From Welwitschia mirabilis (Eukaryota > Gnetophyta > Gnetopsida > Welwitschiales): a DNA stretch of 64,000 nt. How positions within the stretch are numbered: the stretch's first letter is position 1; each line of letters begins with the position of its first letter. The stretch spans positions 139,994,364-140,058,363 of the forward strand of contig JBOZIK010000001.1 in the NCBI GenBank assembly GCA_051453625.1, written 5' to 3'. The notes beneath the pieces were generated by a model that saw only the letters and a program-made list of their open reading frames with translations, did no database searches and was not told where the DNA came from. Both the position numbers and the translations under genes were made by a program. Positions 36,531-48,822 of the stretch are shown here, one piece after another.

Positions 36531-37529
36531 CTAATCAGATTCTTCTTCCTCTTTCTCTTCTTTAGCTGCCTGCCATAATGAACTTTTAACTTCTTCAAAA
36601 GTGTTAGCAATCACATACCCAGCTATAATGAGAGCTTCCTTCATATGCCTAATACAAGAGCCAATCCACCTTAGTTATGAAAGTGTCTCTTCTAGAAAGG
36701 CTTACTTGAGAGAAGAATATTTAGAAGGATTCCTTGAAGTAGCAAAGATATGAATGAGAAACAAGATTACACATTGAATAAGTGACATGGATTGGATGAT
36801 TTTAAGCTTTAGGTGAAAATCCACTAAATAATGATGGCACATATTAGTAATCAGCACAAAGTAAGGTAATGCCCTAGTTCTATGATACTCCAACTAAGAA
36901 ATCATATTTTTTAGTATAATGATAGGGGCATCAATTGACTTCCTAGTTCCTACCAAGTACATCAAATAGAGCCTATATTTGGAAGCCTTTTCATGATTAT
37001 CCGCTAAAGAAAAAACATTATAGGTAAAAACTAAGTAAAGAAAATAGTACTTGGAAGTAAGAAAAGAAGTGAAAATGGTATGCGTCTAGCTACGGAACTT
37101 ATCACACAAATCCCTTTAACCTCTGATTTCTCTTTCATGGAGTCACAAAGAGGCCAAAACTCCTAATAATCTCCTCTTAGAAGATTAATAACAACCATAA
37201 TAATTTGATGGTAATTTTCATCCTCTTCCCTAAAACAAGAGTTTTAAGGGTTCCAGAGTCAATATTGTAATTATAATAGAATATAAGAAAAGGATAAGCT
37301 AAAACTAAAACACAAGAAAATAAGATAGACCCTGATCTCACAAGAGTTAAATCAAATCTCTAAGCTCTCTGAAGCTCTAAAGTAGCAACAGATCTCTTCT
37401 GACATATAGGCTTCTTCTCAAACTTTTAAAAAACCTTTTCCAAAGCATCTTCAAACATTCCTTATAGAAATAAAAAGGATCTCTAGGTGCAACCTCCTTA
37501 GTTCTTATCCTAGAGGGTTTATTAGCCAT
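36531..37529 (-). pseudogene. Extra ORF after pol in copia 3 (ORF3)
   Basis: From MANKPSRIRTKEV at 37529 to EEEESD-stop at 36531 this is a 999-bp coding remnant with several stops and frameshifts. It matches the copia 2 extra ORF block for block: the DPFYFY segment, LVLGKRM, the ALPYFVLITN segment (within the open stretch 36893-36702) and the acidic end. It sits between RNase H and the PPT on the coding strand. A conserved product in this place is known from SIRE-type elements as an envelope-like ORF, but I see no clear signal peptide or fusion-type features, so the role is unknown. Confidence 0.6.
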
Positions 37530-37879
37530 TTTTATCACTTGAAACGAGCTTGAAGATAAGAAAAAATTTCAAAAAATGCTCTAGTTCTAAAAGAGACATG
37601 AGGCTAAAATACAATGAAAAAGGGTTTGGGATCTACTTGCTTTTATAGAGAAGCTCAATTAGGATGATTTTTAAGAAATAAATAGGGTCCACCGATAGTA
37701 ATTTCACACTGTAACCCTTTAGGTCTAGTTAATCAGTTAGAGTTCCATTCAACTTGTCAAGAGACATGTCTATAGCACTAAAAATGGTCTAAGCGACTAG
37801 GCTTTTAAGTCAGTCGAATGACCTTTCCTGTCAGTTGAATTATATATATAGTTAACCACCTTGTAATTAGAGAAAGAAT

Positions 37880-40800
37880 AGTGAGATAATCCCCAATTAA
37901 TTTCAAGCACAAATAAAATTATCAAAATTTATGGGTTTGTTAAAAATATCTACTAGTTGATGATTTGTACTAATAAAATTCATAGTAATGTTTTCTTTTT
38001 TAACTTGATCTCTTATCTTAACTTAATAGTGATGAACAATATTTTTAGAAATATTTATAGCACTGGTATTATCATAAAAATAGGAACTTATTTAAAATTT
38101 ACACTAAATTACTTTAGCATATCCTTCATCTAAAGAAGATGAGCATAATAACTCCCTACTATAATATTTTATCTTCTGCTATTGAAAGGGAGATTGAATT
38201 TTGCTTTTTGCTTATCCATTCTAATAAGCATAATCGTAATATAATAAAATTTCCACTTATGCTCTTTCTATTGTCCTTACATCTAGTCTAATCTGCATCA
38301 CTAAAAACTACAAGCTTAAAGGATGTCTTTGTAGGATATCATAAACCATTATCACATGTGTCTTTAATTGTAATGATTCTTTTTACTCTTTGTAAATGTA
38401 CTTCTTTTGGATAAGTTTGGTATCTTGCATAAACACCAGTACTAAACATGATATCTGCTCTACTTGTAGTCAAATATAATAAACTTTCAATTATGATTCT
38501 ATAAATATTTTGATCTACTAATTTTTCATTTTCATCCAAACTGACTTTATGAGAAGTTGACATTGGAGTGACAATTGTTTTAGCATTTTTTAATTCAAAA
38601 TTTTTAAATATTTTGCATATTTAGATTGAAAAATAAATATTCCATTATTTTCTTATTTAATCTATAAATCAAGAAGCATTTTCACTTTATCAAACATGTT
38701 CATTTCAAAATGAATTATTATAATTGTTACAAATTGTTTTGATAATCCTTCATTAGAGGCACCAAATATAATATCATTCACATAGATTTGTATAATAATA
38801 AATTCCTTTTTCATACTCTTAACAAATAAAGTCTTATCTATCATTCCATGATTATAATCATTATCATTCAAAAAAGTGGCTAACTTTTCATATCAAACTC
38901 TTGGAGCTTACTTCAACCCATACAAAGATTTCTTAAGTCTATAAACATGATCAAATTTATGTGGATCTATAAATCCTTATGGTTTCTCTACATAAACTTA
39001 TTCATTTAATGCACCATTTAAGAATTCATTCTTTACATTCGTTTNNNNNNNNNNNNNNNNNNNNNNNNNNNNNNNNNNNNNNNNNNNNNNNNNNNNNNNN
39101 NNNNNNNNNNNNNNNNNNNNNNNNNNNNNNNNNNNNNNNNNNNNACATTCGTTTGATACTATTTAAAATTTATTAAAGGTTGTAAATGTTAAAAACATTC
39201 TAATGCTATCAAGCTTTACATCTCGGGTAGATATTTGATATACATTAATTCCTTCTATTTGGTTGTAGCCTTATGCCACTAATATTGCTTTGTTTTTAAA
39301 GACATTATTTTCTTCATCACATTTGTTCTTATAGACCCACTTGGTACCAATGAAATTTTTGTCTTTTGGCCTTTCTACAAGCTTTCAAACATTATTTCTC
39401 TTAAATTTTGATAATTCATCTTACATAGCCATCATCCATTCTTCATGGGATTTAGCTTCTTCAAGTTCCTTTGGTTTTGTTTGAGACACATAAAAAATGT
39501 GAGCACAAAATTCTTCATTGAATTCCTTATCTTTACTTTTAAGCTAACTTCTCTAACAATAAACTGTAATGGATGATCTTTTAGCTTTTTGAAATTTTTA
39601 GTTATGACTTCTTTTGTAGGAGCTTCTTCATTTTTAGTTGACACTACATTAGTTGTGGAGGTGCTTAGAGAAACATATTCTTCATCATTTAAACCAATAG
39701 GTATTATGTTAACATCATTAATTTGTATATTTATTGATTCTTCTATAGTTAAACTTCTCTTGTTAAAGACACAATAAGCTGAATAACCCAAAAATATAGC
39801 TTCATTAGCTTTAGATTCAAATTTGCTTAAATTTTCTCTATTTTTAAGCACATAACATTTACTTCTAAAGACTTTAAAATATGAAACATTATATTTTCTT
39901 CCATTCCATAACTCATATGATGCTTTATCCATCCCAGGTCTAAGATAAACTTTATTAATAATATAACATGCTGTGCTAGCAGCCTCAGTCCAAAATGATT
40001 TTGGAACCTCCTTATCATTTAACATAGTTCATGCCATTTCTTAGAGGACTCTATTCTTTCATTCAGCTATACCATTTTTTTGTGGCATTTTAGGGGTTGA
40101 AATTTGATGATCAATTCCACTATTAATGCAATATTTTTAAAATAAAGGGTTCTCAAATTTACCCTCATAATTACTTCTTTTTTTTTATGGTATACCCTTT
40201 CTCATTTTAAATCTTGTTTCATATCTTAACCCAATCTTTGTAAGTTTCAGATTTATTTGAAAGAAACACAACCCATGTATATCTAGAAAAGTTATCAACC
40301 ATAGTAAGAAAATAATTTTTACCACCTAGACTTTTAGTTTAAGCAGGACCTATTAAGTTCATATGAATGAACTTTAATAGCATAGTTGTGGAAACTTGTT
40401 TTTTTACTTTTATGTAAGTTCTTATTTGCTTCCCCTTTTAGCACACTTCATATGAACCCTGTTTTTCTACATTTATCTTAGGAATACCTTTCACAAGGTT
40501 TTTATGAATAATAATTTTTAATTAATCATAATTAACATGACTTAATCATTTACGCCAAAGATCTTTTTGAGGAACATTAGAAAACTAACATAGAAAAAAC
40601 GATTCACCTACATCATAAACATTGTCTATTCTATTTACTCTAAGGATAACATTACTTGATTTTCCATGTAAAATTTCACATTTTGACTTATTTAAAACTA
40701 CCTTGTGACCTTTGTCACATATTTTACTAATACTTAATAAATTATGCTTTAAACCATTCACATATAAAGCTTCATTAATTCTAGGAATGTTACCTCCACT

Positions 40801-40940
40801 GATGCTTCCGATATCATCTATTTTTACCCTTTCATTATCACCAAAAGTAATTTTGTCCATTGAAGTTACTTAATTACTTGAATCTAGATTTTTCTCTTAT
40901 CATACATCTCGAGCATCCACTATTCAAATACCAGCTACTA
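37880..40940 (-). pseudogene. Copia 3 pol remnant
   Basis: Minus strand. Protease reads WYLNSGCSRCM from 40933: the catalytic Asp is Asn (40924-40922). Gag-pre-integrase at 40860-40585 (LLSISKICDKGHKVV). The integrase C-terminal part and linker at 40025-39432 form a 197-codon open frame starting MLNDKEVPKSFWTEAASTAC, with SYELWNGRKYNVSYFKVF. RT starts near 39180; its MDVK motif reads TNVK across the 39045-39144 gap, and its YVDD box reads YVND at 38784-38773. RNase H (about 38340-37880) has DNTSAINIS and an LVDIFNKP-like end. It is broken by stops between these blocks. Confidence 0.8.
39045..39144. other. Assembly gap, 100 N (probably no missing sequence)
   Basis: The ten bases acattcgttt occur both immediately before and immediately after the N run. 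Collapsing them gives an uninterrupted RT reading frame (NVKNEFLNGA), so the N run is probably spurious. Confidence 0.95.
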
Positions 40941-41251
40941 TTATGTGAGATCTTGAAAGCTATCTGAATTAAGACATTTTTAAGATCATTAGCTTTTAGA
41001 CACTTAGTCTTTTAAACTTATGTGGTATACCTCCTTTTAGAATAAATTTAAAAGGAAAAGTACTAACTGAGTTTGAAAGTAACATTAACTTTCTAGCATT
41101 GCAAAAAAGTTTTGAATGTCCTGTCTTTCCACAAAAATGACAAGAAAATTTTTAGATGAACTTCCTTTACCATGTTACTTGATTTTGTTGTCTTTGTAGT
41201 TTTTGAGAGATGAACCTAATACCTGACTTATCATCAATAGGTTTCTGAACT
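40910..41251 (-). repeat. Left copy of a 342-bp segment repeated across a gap
   Basis: This protease/nucleocapsid segment is repeated at 41352-41693 at a constant offset of 442. It holds an intact zinc knuckle, CHFCGKTGHSKLFC (41142-41101), but a damaged protease Asp. Confidence 0.75.
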
Positions 41252-41351
41252 NNNNNNNNNNNNNNNNNNNNNNNNNNNNNNNNNNNNNNNNNNNNNNNNN
41301 NNNNNNNNNNNNNNNNNNNNNNNNNNNNNNNNNNNNNNNNNNNNNNNNNNN
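41252..41351. other. Assembly gap, 100 N
   Basis: Exactly 100 N between the two copies of the 342-bp segment. The immediate edges do not repeat each other. Confidence 0.95.
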
Positions 41352-41693
41352 TGAGCATCTACTATCCAAATACTAGCTACTTCCATTTAAGATCTTAAAA
41401 TCTATCTGAATTAAGAGATTATTTAAATCATTAGCCTTTATCCACTTAGTTCTTTTATACTTATGTAGTACACTTTCTTTTGAATAAATTTAAAAGGAAA
41501 ATAACTGACTAAATTTGAAAGTAACATTAACTTTTTATCATTGCAAAATAGTTTTGAATGACTAGTCTTATCATAGAAATGATAAGTAACTTTAGAAATA
41601 AACTTGTTTTACCAAGTTACTAATTTTCTATAACTTTATAGTTTTAGAAAGATGAAGCCAATATCTGATTTATCATAATCTAGTTTCCAAATT
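41352..41693 (-). repeat. Right copy of the 342-bp segment
   Basis: Here the protease reads stop-YLDSRCS (Asp kept, Trp and Gly lost) and the knuckle reads YHFYDKTSHSKLFC (41584-41543), with both leading Cys changed to Tyr. The damage differs from the left copy, so the two have decayed independently. Confidence 0.75.
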
Positions 41694-43085
41694 CCAAGCA
41701 ACTTTCTAGTTTAAATAAACCACTAGAAAATTTATTAACAAAATTAAATAAATATTTTACCTATAAAATGAGATTAGAATTTTTAGATTTGATCTTTTTG
41801 TACTTCGATTCTATTTCCTCCTTTTCTTTGGTGAGAAACTTTACAATCTTGTTCAAATCATTTATTCTCTTTACCAACTTTTCACATTCCAATATAGTTA
41901 TTGATAAGTATCTTTTAGCACATCTTATTCTTCATTAATCACATCCAAATCATCAGGCTCTAATGTGCTAGGCAAGTTCTATAGTTGAGGCATAATAGCC
42001 ATGAAAGATAGTCTTTTATCTCCATTAGATTCTTAATCTGAACTACTATCATCATCCTTATCCACATTATCCCATATTGTAACAAATGAAGATGTCTTTA
42101 GTTTTTCATGATTTCTTTTATTGTTTGGGCACTCATTTGCCATATGTCCAAGGCCTTTGCAAGCATACCATTGGATCTCTTTCCCTTTGTCTTACTCCTT
42201 CCTATGCTTTGGATGTTCTTATCTTCTACTTCTACTTGGCTTACCTTCCTTTTTCATTTTTTGCAAGAATTTCTTGAACCTTCTTGCTAGAAGAAAAACT
42301 TCATCATCATTTAGTTCTTCATCTGACTTCTCTGACATGTACTCTTCCTGTACACTCTTCAAAGTAATACCTTTCTCCTTATATTTAGAAAACTTTAATT
42401 CATATGTTTGTAAATTACCTTAAAGCTCTTCTAGTATTATTATATTGATATTTTTTCTTTCTTTAATTGCTACAACTTTTAGTTCAAATCTCTTTAGAAG
42501 AGATCTCAACATCTTTCTAACCACTTTTGCTTTATCCAATCATTCATCTAGACTTGTCATGGAATTGACTATGTCAGTAAGTCTGGCGAATAACTCTTGT
42601 AACATCTCCTTCTCATTTATATGAATGTTTTTAAATTTTGAAATAAGCATTTAAAGCTTACTTTGCTTGACTATGGATGTTCCTTTATGAGTGACTTTAA
42701 GAATATCCCATGCTTCCTTTACATAATTATAATTTATAATTTTTTTGAATTCATTTGTACAAACTACATAAAATATAGCATTAAAAGCACGAGCATCTAT
42801 GGTGGATTTCGTTTTATTAGTGGTAGTTCATTGATTTTGGGTTTTTTAAACTAAAATGGTATTAACATTTGCATTAGTTTTTACTAGTAGAGGCATAGTA
42901 TAGCCTTTATAGATAAACTCTTTAATATTTTATTTATGAATCTAAGGAAGATTTTCATTTGAGCTTTTTAATAAGTAATTTGATCTATCGAACATGGCTA
43001 AATTACTAGTGGAAAAGCCATTAGAGAGATTACTCATTTTTGTTTTCTAGAGTCTAGATTGATTAAAATCTTAATACTAACTCAA
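41352..43085 (-). pseudogene. Copia 3 gag remnant
   Basis: Minus-strand capsid/nucleocapsid remnant. A zinc knuckle at 42170-42129 reads WYACKGLGHMANEC: the first Cys is Trp, the other Cys-His-Cys remain. Upstream blocks match the copia gag domain of the other two elements. Open frames on the plus strand at 42086-42423 are shadows of it. Stops interrupt the frame. Confidence 0.65.
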
Positions 43086-43089
43086 CTTA

Positions 43090-43101
43090 GCTCTAATAGC
43101 A
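43090..43101 (-). promoter_or_regulatory. Copia 3 primer binding site
   Basis: The minus strand reads TGCTATTAGAGC, two bases inside the 5' LTR. It matches TGGTATCAGAGC at ten of twelve positions. Confidence 0.7.
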
Positions 43102-43103
43102 AT

Positions 43104-44425
43104 TGTTGGATCAAGAACCCTAGAGGAGGAATGAATAGAACTCTAAAAATTTAATGAATAATCTTCAAATAAAAAAAAAAAAAACTTTGCTTGAGAAAGA
43201 ATCACTAAAAACTTTTGCATAAAAATTAAAAGTATTCTAAAAAATAAAAACAATTAAAAGCATAGAAATATAAATCATATGCATGCAAGTTTTATAATGG
43301 CTCAAGAAAACCTCCTACTTCACTCTTGACAATCATCTTCTATCCAAGCCTGATCTGAATCTCTATTAAACTCTTCTAGATATCATAGGTTTACTTGTAA
43401 CCTTTACAAACAGACTTTTTCTGAAGGCTTAGTCTTAGCCTTTTTGCAAGAAAGCTTGAAAGTAATGGTAGTATATCCAAGTGCATAGGTATTACTCAAT
43501 CTTTGACTCAATGAAAGTAATGGAGTAATTTTCTTGAAGACAATGAAATCTAAAAATAATAGAGTGCTACAGATATAACCTTGTATGCAAAGATACAACA
43601 GATGTTGATTTATATTTATTTATGAATTCAATGCAAAAATTGTACAATGATAAATTCACAATATTTAATAGTTTGACAAAAGGTGTAATAGTGATTTGAC
43701 TCTTGGATATTTAAAATGAAAGGATTTTAGGATTATCAGAAGTGAAAACATGCTTTTAATAGCCATAAAATAACTACATAATAGATATAAAATTTGCATT
43801 TCCATCTCCATCAGTCGATCCCTCAAATATCTGATCGACCCCTTTTGGTGTCATTACTTAAATAGATCATTGAACTTTTTGGTTGTTCCAGTTTCTTATG
43901 TCTTCATGTCTAGTCAACTCCTTAAGGTTTAGTTAACCATTCATTTAGTTACTCACATATCTATCTGGTCACCAACTTGGTCTTGATAAAATCCATATTA
44001 GTTTTTCTACATTAAGTCTGGTTAACCCCTTAAGAATTCGATTGACCCCTTGCTAATTGAACATAAAGTATTTATGCTCAGTTCTGAGACTCAATCAATC
44101 CCTCAGGTGTTCGATTGACCCCTTAATGATTAGTTTAAGCATATCAAGTGCATAATGCTCAGTTCCAGTCACTCCTTATATGTGTAGGTAACCCCTCTAG
44201 ATTTAGTTCATTTTTCAGATTTTTCTCCAGATGCACACGACCCCATGGAAGTCTAATTGACCCCTCAAGAGGGTAATAAAACTTAATAAGTTTTAAGATC
44301 AAAATGTGGCATTCATTGCTTCAGGTTCTATCTTGCAAGTGATTAATATTTTCTACATAAAGTATAACAAATTGTGCTATACAAAAAGAATTAGTTTGAC
44401 ATCAATTGACAATACTAATTTAATA
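43104..44425 (-). repeat. Copia 3 5' LTR
   Basis: On the plus strand it begins tgttggatcaagaaccctag and ends aatttaata, where the 3' LTR has tttaaca. It is the same length as the 3' LTR (1322 bp), with a different small-indel pattern such as a run of A near 43172. Confidence 0.9.
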
Positions 44426-44430
44426 ATATT
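44426..44430. repeat. Copia 3 target site duplication, right
   Basis: atatt, identical to 34720-34724. Confidence 0.8.
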
Positions 44431-45300
44431 TACTTTAATAAAAGTATATATATGAAACTTACTAACTTCTATATTTTATATCACATCAATTTTTTTAATA
44501 TATTTACTTAGTTCATTCTCATTATATATATATATATATATATATACATAAATATACATACTATTATTATCTTTATTATTACATCAATATAACTAAGGTT
44601 TTCTTTTTATTATCTAATCATCCTTCTGAATTTTAATATCCATCTATATATATACCTCCCTTAATGATCATATATTTACTTCCTATATTCCTCATTAAAT
44701 ATTATTACTCTTTTTTCAATTTTCACTATAAATAGCTAAAATATACAAATATTTTCTTTCAGTGGCTGTTATGAATAAAGAAATCAAACATGAATGAATC
44801 ATAAAAACGTCCTTTACTATTCATAGTTTCACAATCCATTTAACACAAGTTTTCAATTAAGAAAAATGGCAAGAGGATAGAAATAGGTAAATCAATTAAT
44901 GCATGTCACCCCATTATCTAATTACCTCAAAGTTTTATAAATTAATTATTTGGATTATACCATTAAAACTTATTAATTAAGATAAATGACACTAAGATTA
45001 TAGTGCTTATATGTTTTTCTTATAATGCATATTAATTATTTTTGTGTTATCTTCCATATTTACATTAGCCTAAAACACTTACTTAGCAATGTCATAAAAC
45101 CCACTAAACATTTTCTAATTTACTATAATTCATTCTTATGTAATAGGTAAATCAAATTATTAAAAAATTTAAAAATAGAAAATTTAGTATTGATAGAAGA
45201 TAAACTAAATCATTGTATCAAAATGTGAGGTCTTACAATTTTATAAATTAAGACTTGTAAGTTTATTTTGTTGGAATAAATTATATTAAATAGCAAACAT
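44431..45300. other. A+T-rich non-coding DNA
   Basis: No gene is recognised. A (TA)n tract lies at 44524-44546. A block near 45227-45290 (aagacttgtaagtttatttt) resembles 62752-62775 (gaacttacaagtttatttt). Confidence 0.5.
44524..44546. repeat. (TA)n microsatellite
   Basis: Twenty-three bases of uninterrupted alternating T and A. Confidence 0.85.
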
Positions 45301-47100
45301 CTTTTTTTTAATTTCATTAAAAGTATTTTTCAAGAATCAAAGCCAAAACTAAAAACTAACCAGAAGACTGCTCTACCATTAGCATGTCTCTAAAGAGATA
45401 GAGTAAACATATTAATTACAATGTGTTTTATATTTTTACATTTTATATAAAACTCTTTTTTAAATTTATAATTGTTTATTTTATATTTTCGTAGCTTTGT
45501 AAGATACTAATTTTTTTTTCCTTTAATTTATTTGATGAATTCCTTTGGATATAGTTCTCTAATATTATGAAATTAACTTTGAAATATTTTTTACTTTAGT
45601 AGGATTTTTTATAAGTTTAAGTATACTTTTATTATTATCATAAATGAAAATTAAAATTTAACTATTATTTTAAGATTATTTAGATTTCATGAATCCACTT
45701 CAATTCATTCATTACTCTAATATATTCTACTTTGGTAGAAAAAAGTGCCATTTTTTTTAAGTTTTTATCAAATAGTATTTTCCTTGAACTAAATGATACT
45801 ACTTATTATTAATACATTATCTTATGAACTATTTTAATTTGAATTTATTTAATCAACTAAGCTTTCTTTGGATTTTCTAAACATTGTAACATGTTTTACT
45901 ATCCTAGCTAATTATTTTGATATAATAAATGATAACTTCATGTGTGTTGTATTTATAGAACACACAACTCAGGAATCTTGTAAATAGTAAATGGGATATG
46001 TGATCTTATGTTTATTAAATGTATTAACTTGCTAATTAACTTATAGTGTTTCATAAGGCTAGTTATCTTCGTTGTTTCATTAGGTTTTATCTTTATAATT
46101 AGCTACATAGGATTTTTTTTTTTCCATCATTGATAGTTAATTAAATATTATTTGTTAAGTATTTTTTTGAGATAATTATCTTGAAATATTTTTATTATGT
46201 TGTAGTTTCTTAGTATTTGAAACCCTAGTAAATACTTAAGAGCTTCAAGATCCAAACTTTAAGGATTTTAACCACGGGAATCCCTTACTTTCTTAGACTC
46301 TATTTTATACTCCACTTTTAATATTATTTTATCAACATAGATTAATAGTACTATAGCTCTCTTATATTTTTCATGTAATCTTATATAAATTTATATCTAT
46401 AAGGGACTTTCTAAAGTTAAAAATCTTGAATAATCCATTAATTTTCTTAAACTATATCCAAAAAGATTAATTTTGATCATATAGGAATTTTGTTAATCTT
46501 GATAGTTTTGATTTATATTCCTTAATTTCAAAGCCTTCAAGTTAAGTTATATAGACTACTTCTTCAAGATCTACACTTAAGAATATTGATTTGATATTGA
46601 GCTTAAATAGAGTTTATTTATATTATATTACTAAGAAATCATATGACACAATGTTTAATATGGATGAAAATATTTCATCATACTAAATTCAATTTATTTA
46701 TGAAAAACTTTTAAAAACACATCTAGTCTTGTAATTATTAATTATATCATCTTGGTTTGACTTTATAAAAAATATTTTATCTATATTAACAATATTTTTC
46801 ATTACTTTTTGATGATTTTCTGAATTTAATTCTTTAGGAGCATACCATACTCTTTCTTTGTTTACATTTTTCAATTTGGATTTTATANNNNNNNNNNNNN
46901 NNNNNNNNNNNNNNNTCACTTGTGCATTGAAATTTGAAATAAATTCTCTTCTACTTCGTGTGGCTTGATTTGGATTTTCTTCCACTAAATGTTTTTAGTT
47001 TGTATTTTCTTCTACTAGATGTTTTTCAACTTCATATAATGAATCATTAACTCATCTTACCTAATATGGAACTTGTATTTCATCAATTAAAAAATGGATT
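45301..47100 (-). pseudogene. Ty1/copia fragment 4, Tork/Ale-like RT
   Basis: Minus-strand reading from about 46985 shows the copia RT entry region (RVWYAPKELNSENHQKVMKN, then NNYKTRCVFKSF, the place of the usual 'YKARLVAKGF'). This is followed by a DEIFSS-like block, NIKSIFLSVDLEEVVYIT near 46600 and LEGFEIKEYKSKLSRL near 46510. These are standard RT motifs with frequent stops. RNase H-like sequence toward 45.7 kb is too decayed to be sure. The pattern differs from the SIRE-like copies and looks like a Tork/Ale-type element. LTRs were not found. A 28-N gap lies inside. Confidence 0.6.
46888..46915. other. Assembly gap, 28 N
   Basis: Twenty-eight N inside copia fragment 4. Confidence 0.95.
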
Positions 47101-47512
47101 TATTAATCACCATCATCTAAAATAGGAATAATTTTTCTTTACTATTAGTACTATTAGTTATTCCAATCATTAGAGAATTAAATATTGAGAATGATAAGTT
47201 AGATTCATTTTATTTTTTATTCATATCTTTATTAAGAAGTAATTTTATCTCTCATTTATCCAAAATTAAGTCCTCAAATGGTGTGAATAAAATATAGTTA
47301 TTAGTCATAGCTATTTTTTTAAAGATTAATATCTTAGATAATAATGACTCTTGTAAAGGTTGAATCTCATTCTTGATAGAACTTACTTTTGTCTAAATAA
47401 TCAATAATAAAAGAGCTTGTTTGGATACTATGAATCTGCATAAAAAATTTGCTTTCAAAATTTTTGTATGATTATAAATTAATTTCTCACTAAGACATTC
47501 TTGTTTTAGTAG

Positions 47513-48800
47513 TGTTAACATGTTAAAATTGATATTTATCTCAAGTATATCAGGATAATTTATCATAGTGAAAATATTAACTTAATCAATTTAATCATAA
47601 AACCATATCTTTGGCCATTTTCTATGCTATACTTAATCTTACACATTTTTCCATAAGATTTCAAGAATTTTGTAGCATTCTAAAACATGTATCATAAACT
47701 ATAGATAAATAGGTAAAAATCACTAATTATGATAGTTACCTATATGATATTAATAGTTATGTAATGAAAATTGCCTCTAAAATTTCTTCTTAAAAGCTAT
47801 CAAATTTCTATTATGGGATTATTTAATTACTAAATAAAAAAAATCATTATCTATAGTGGCATGTGCTAGTAGGATAGAAGATGCATGGTACTAATGTGTG
47901 ATAATAACATGTGGTGGTAATGTTAGAGATACATGGTGATAGCACAGGTTGGTAGAGGCATCATGATCCAAAGCTCGAATATTAAACTCATTCTGATAAA
48001 CTATGTCGAGTACTATGAGACAAAATATCCAAACCACTCTACCTAATGCTATATAACAAATAAGTATAATAGTTCATCTAATACTAAAACCCAAAGATCC
48101 CAATTACATAATCCTATGTTTTCCTATAATAAGGCCTAAGAATCCCTTCTTAAAGGGGGTCTAGTTGTTGAAAGCTTTGGAGTGGATCATTCATCATAAT
48201 TGTCTTTCTAAGATTCCCCTTTGGAAGTAAACTAGCTTTAAGGCTAGCTCTAATGTTTTTGTAGAAAATTTACTTTCTTCCTTTAATGTAATGTGTCTCT
48301 TGTATTTTTATGAATTAGTAGTTATTCATTCTTGATTTTGAGTTGCAACTAACATTACACTTTTAATTCTTGAATGAGACTCCATTGTTAAGTAATTTTG
48401 TTTACTAAATAATTTTCTTAAGATTACTTCTCGGTTGTACTCATCTTATTTGATGGATTTTGAGAATTTTCATTATTTTTTCCGTGCTCAAGTTAGGCTG
48501 GGAAGAATCAAAGTAACTGAAGACTTCACCAACACTCCTCTAGTGAATGATATTATGTCACCATAATCCAAGATATAATGAATTAATAATCTAAGGTTTA
48601 TTTAGGAATTTATAGTACATTATTAAAGAGAAGATTTTATTATTTAAGGATTGACATTAAATATTTGGAGTTAGCTCATTTCCCTACTTTTCCATTAAAT
48701 TTTACTCTTATTTCACCCTTAATTTTTTTTTTTTTGTTTAATCCTTGAAAGTTACAAAATTTTATGTTGTCTCTACAAATTGTAAAATCTAGATACAAAT
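47513..48800 (+). repeat. LARD-like element 5' LTR
   Basis: It starts TGTTAACATG, matching the gypsy LTR start TGTGATAACATG. Shared landmarks with the right LTR are 'ccaaaccactctacctaatgct' (here; ccaaaccaccctacctaatgct there), 'agttattcattctt' and 'gagttgcaactaa'. Confidence 0.65.
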
Positions 48801-48804
48801 AGAG

Positions 48805-48822
48805 TTTGGCACGATTGCTAGG
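48805..48822 (+). promoter_or_regulatory. LARD-like primer binding site, decayed
   Basis: TTTGGCACGATTGCTAGG resembles the TTTGGCGCCGTTGCCGGG motif that follows Athila/Tat-type LTRs. The differences are mostly transitions at former CpG sites. Confidence 0.6.

Larger units (their letters stand above)
34725..44425 (-). mobile_element. Ty1/copia element 3, SIRE-like, complete ends
   Basis: Two LTRs (34725-36046 and 43104-44425, each 1322 bp) with TGTT...AACA-type ends are flanked by the same five bases, atatt. On the minus strand the order is 5' LTR, PBS (43101-43090), gag, protease, integrase, RT, RNase H, extra ORF (37529-36531), PPT (36058-36047) and 3' LTR. At about 9.7 kb (including 200 N and a probable duplicated segment) it has the large size and extra ORF typical of the SIRE/Maximus lineage. 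LTRs are clearly diverged from each other and the coding regions are broken, so the insertion is old. Confidence 0.9.

Noticed and set aside
41167-41369. Two overlapping 63-64-codon minus-strand frames
   Set aside because: They are open only through the 100 N.
42086-42423. Three overlapping plus-strand frames of 60-100 codons
   Set aside because: They are shadows of the minus-strand copia 3 gag and share its zinc-knuckle bases.
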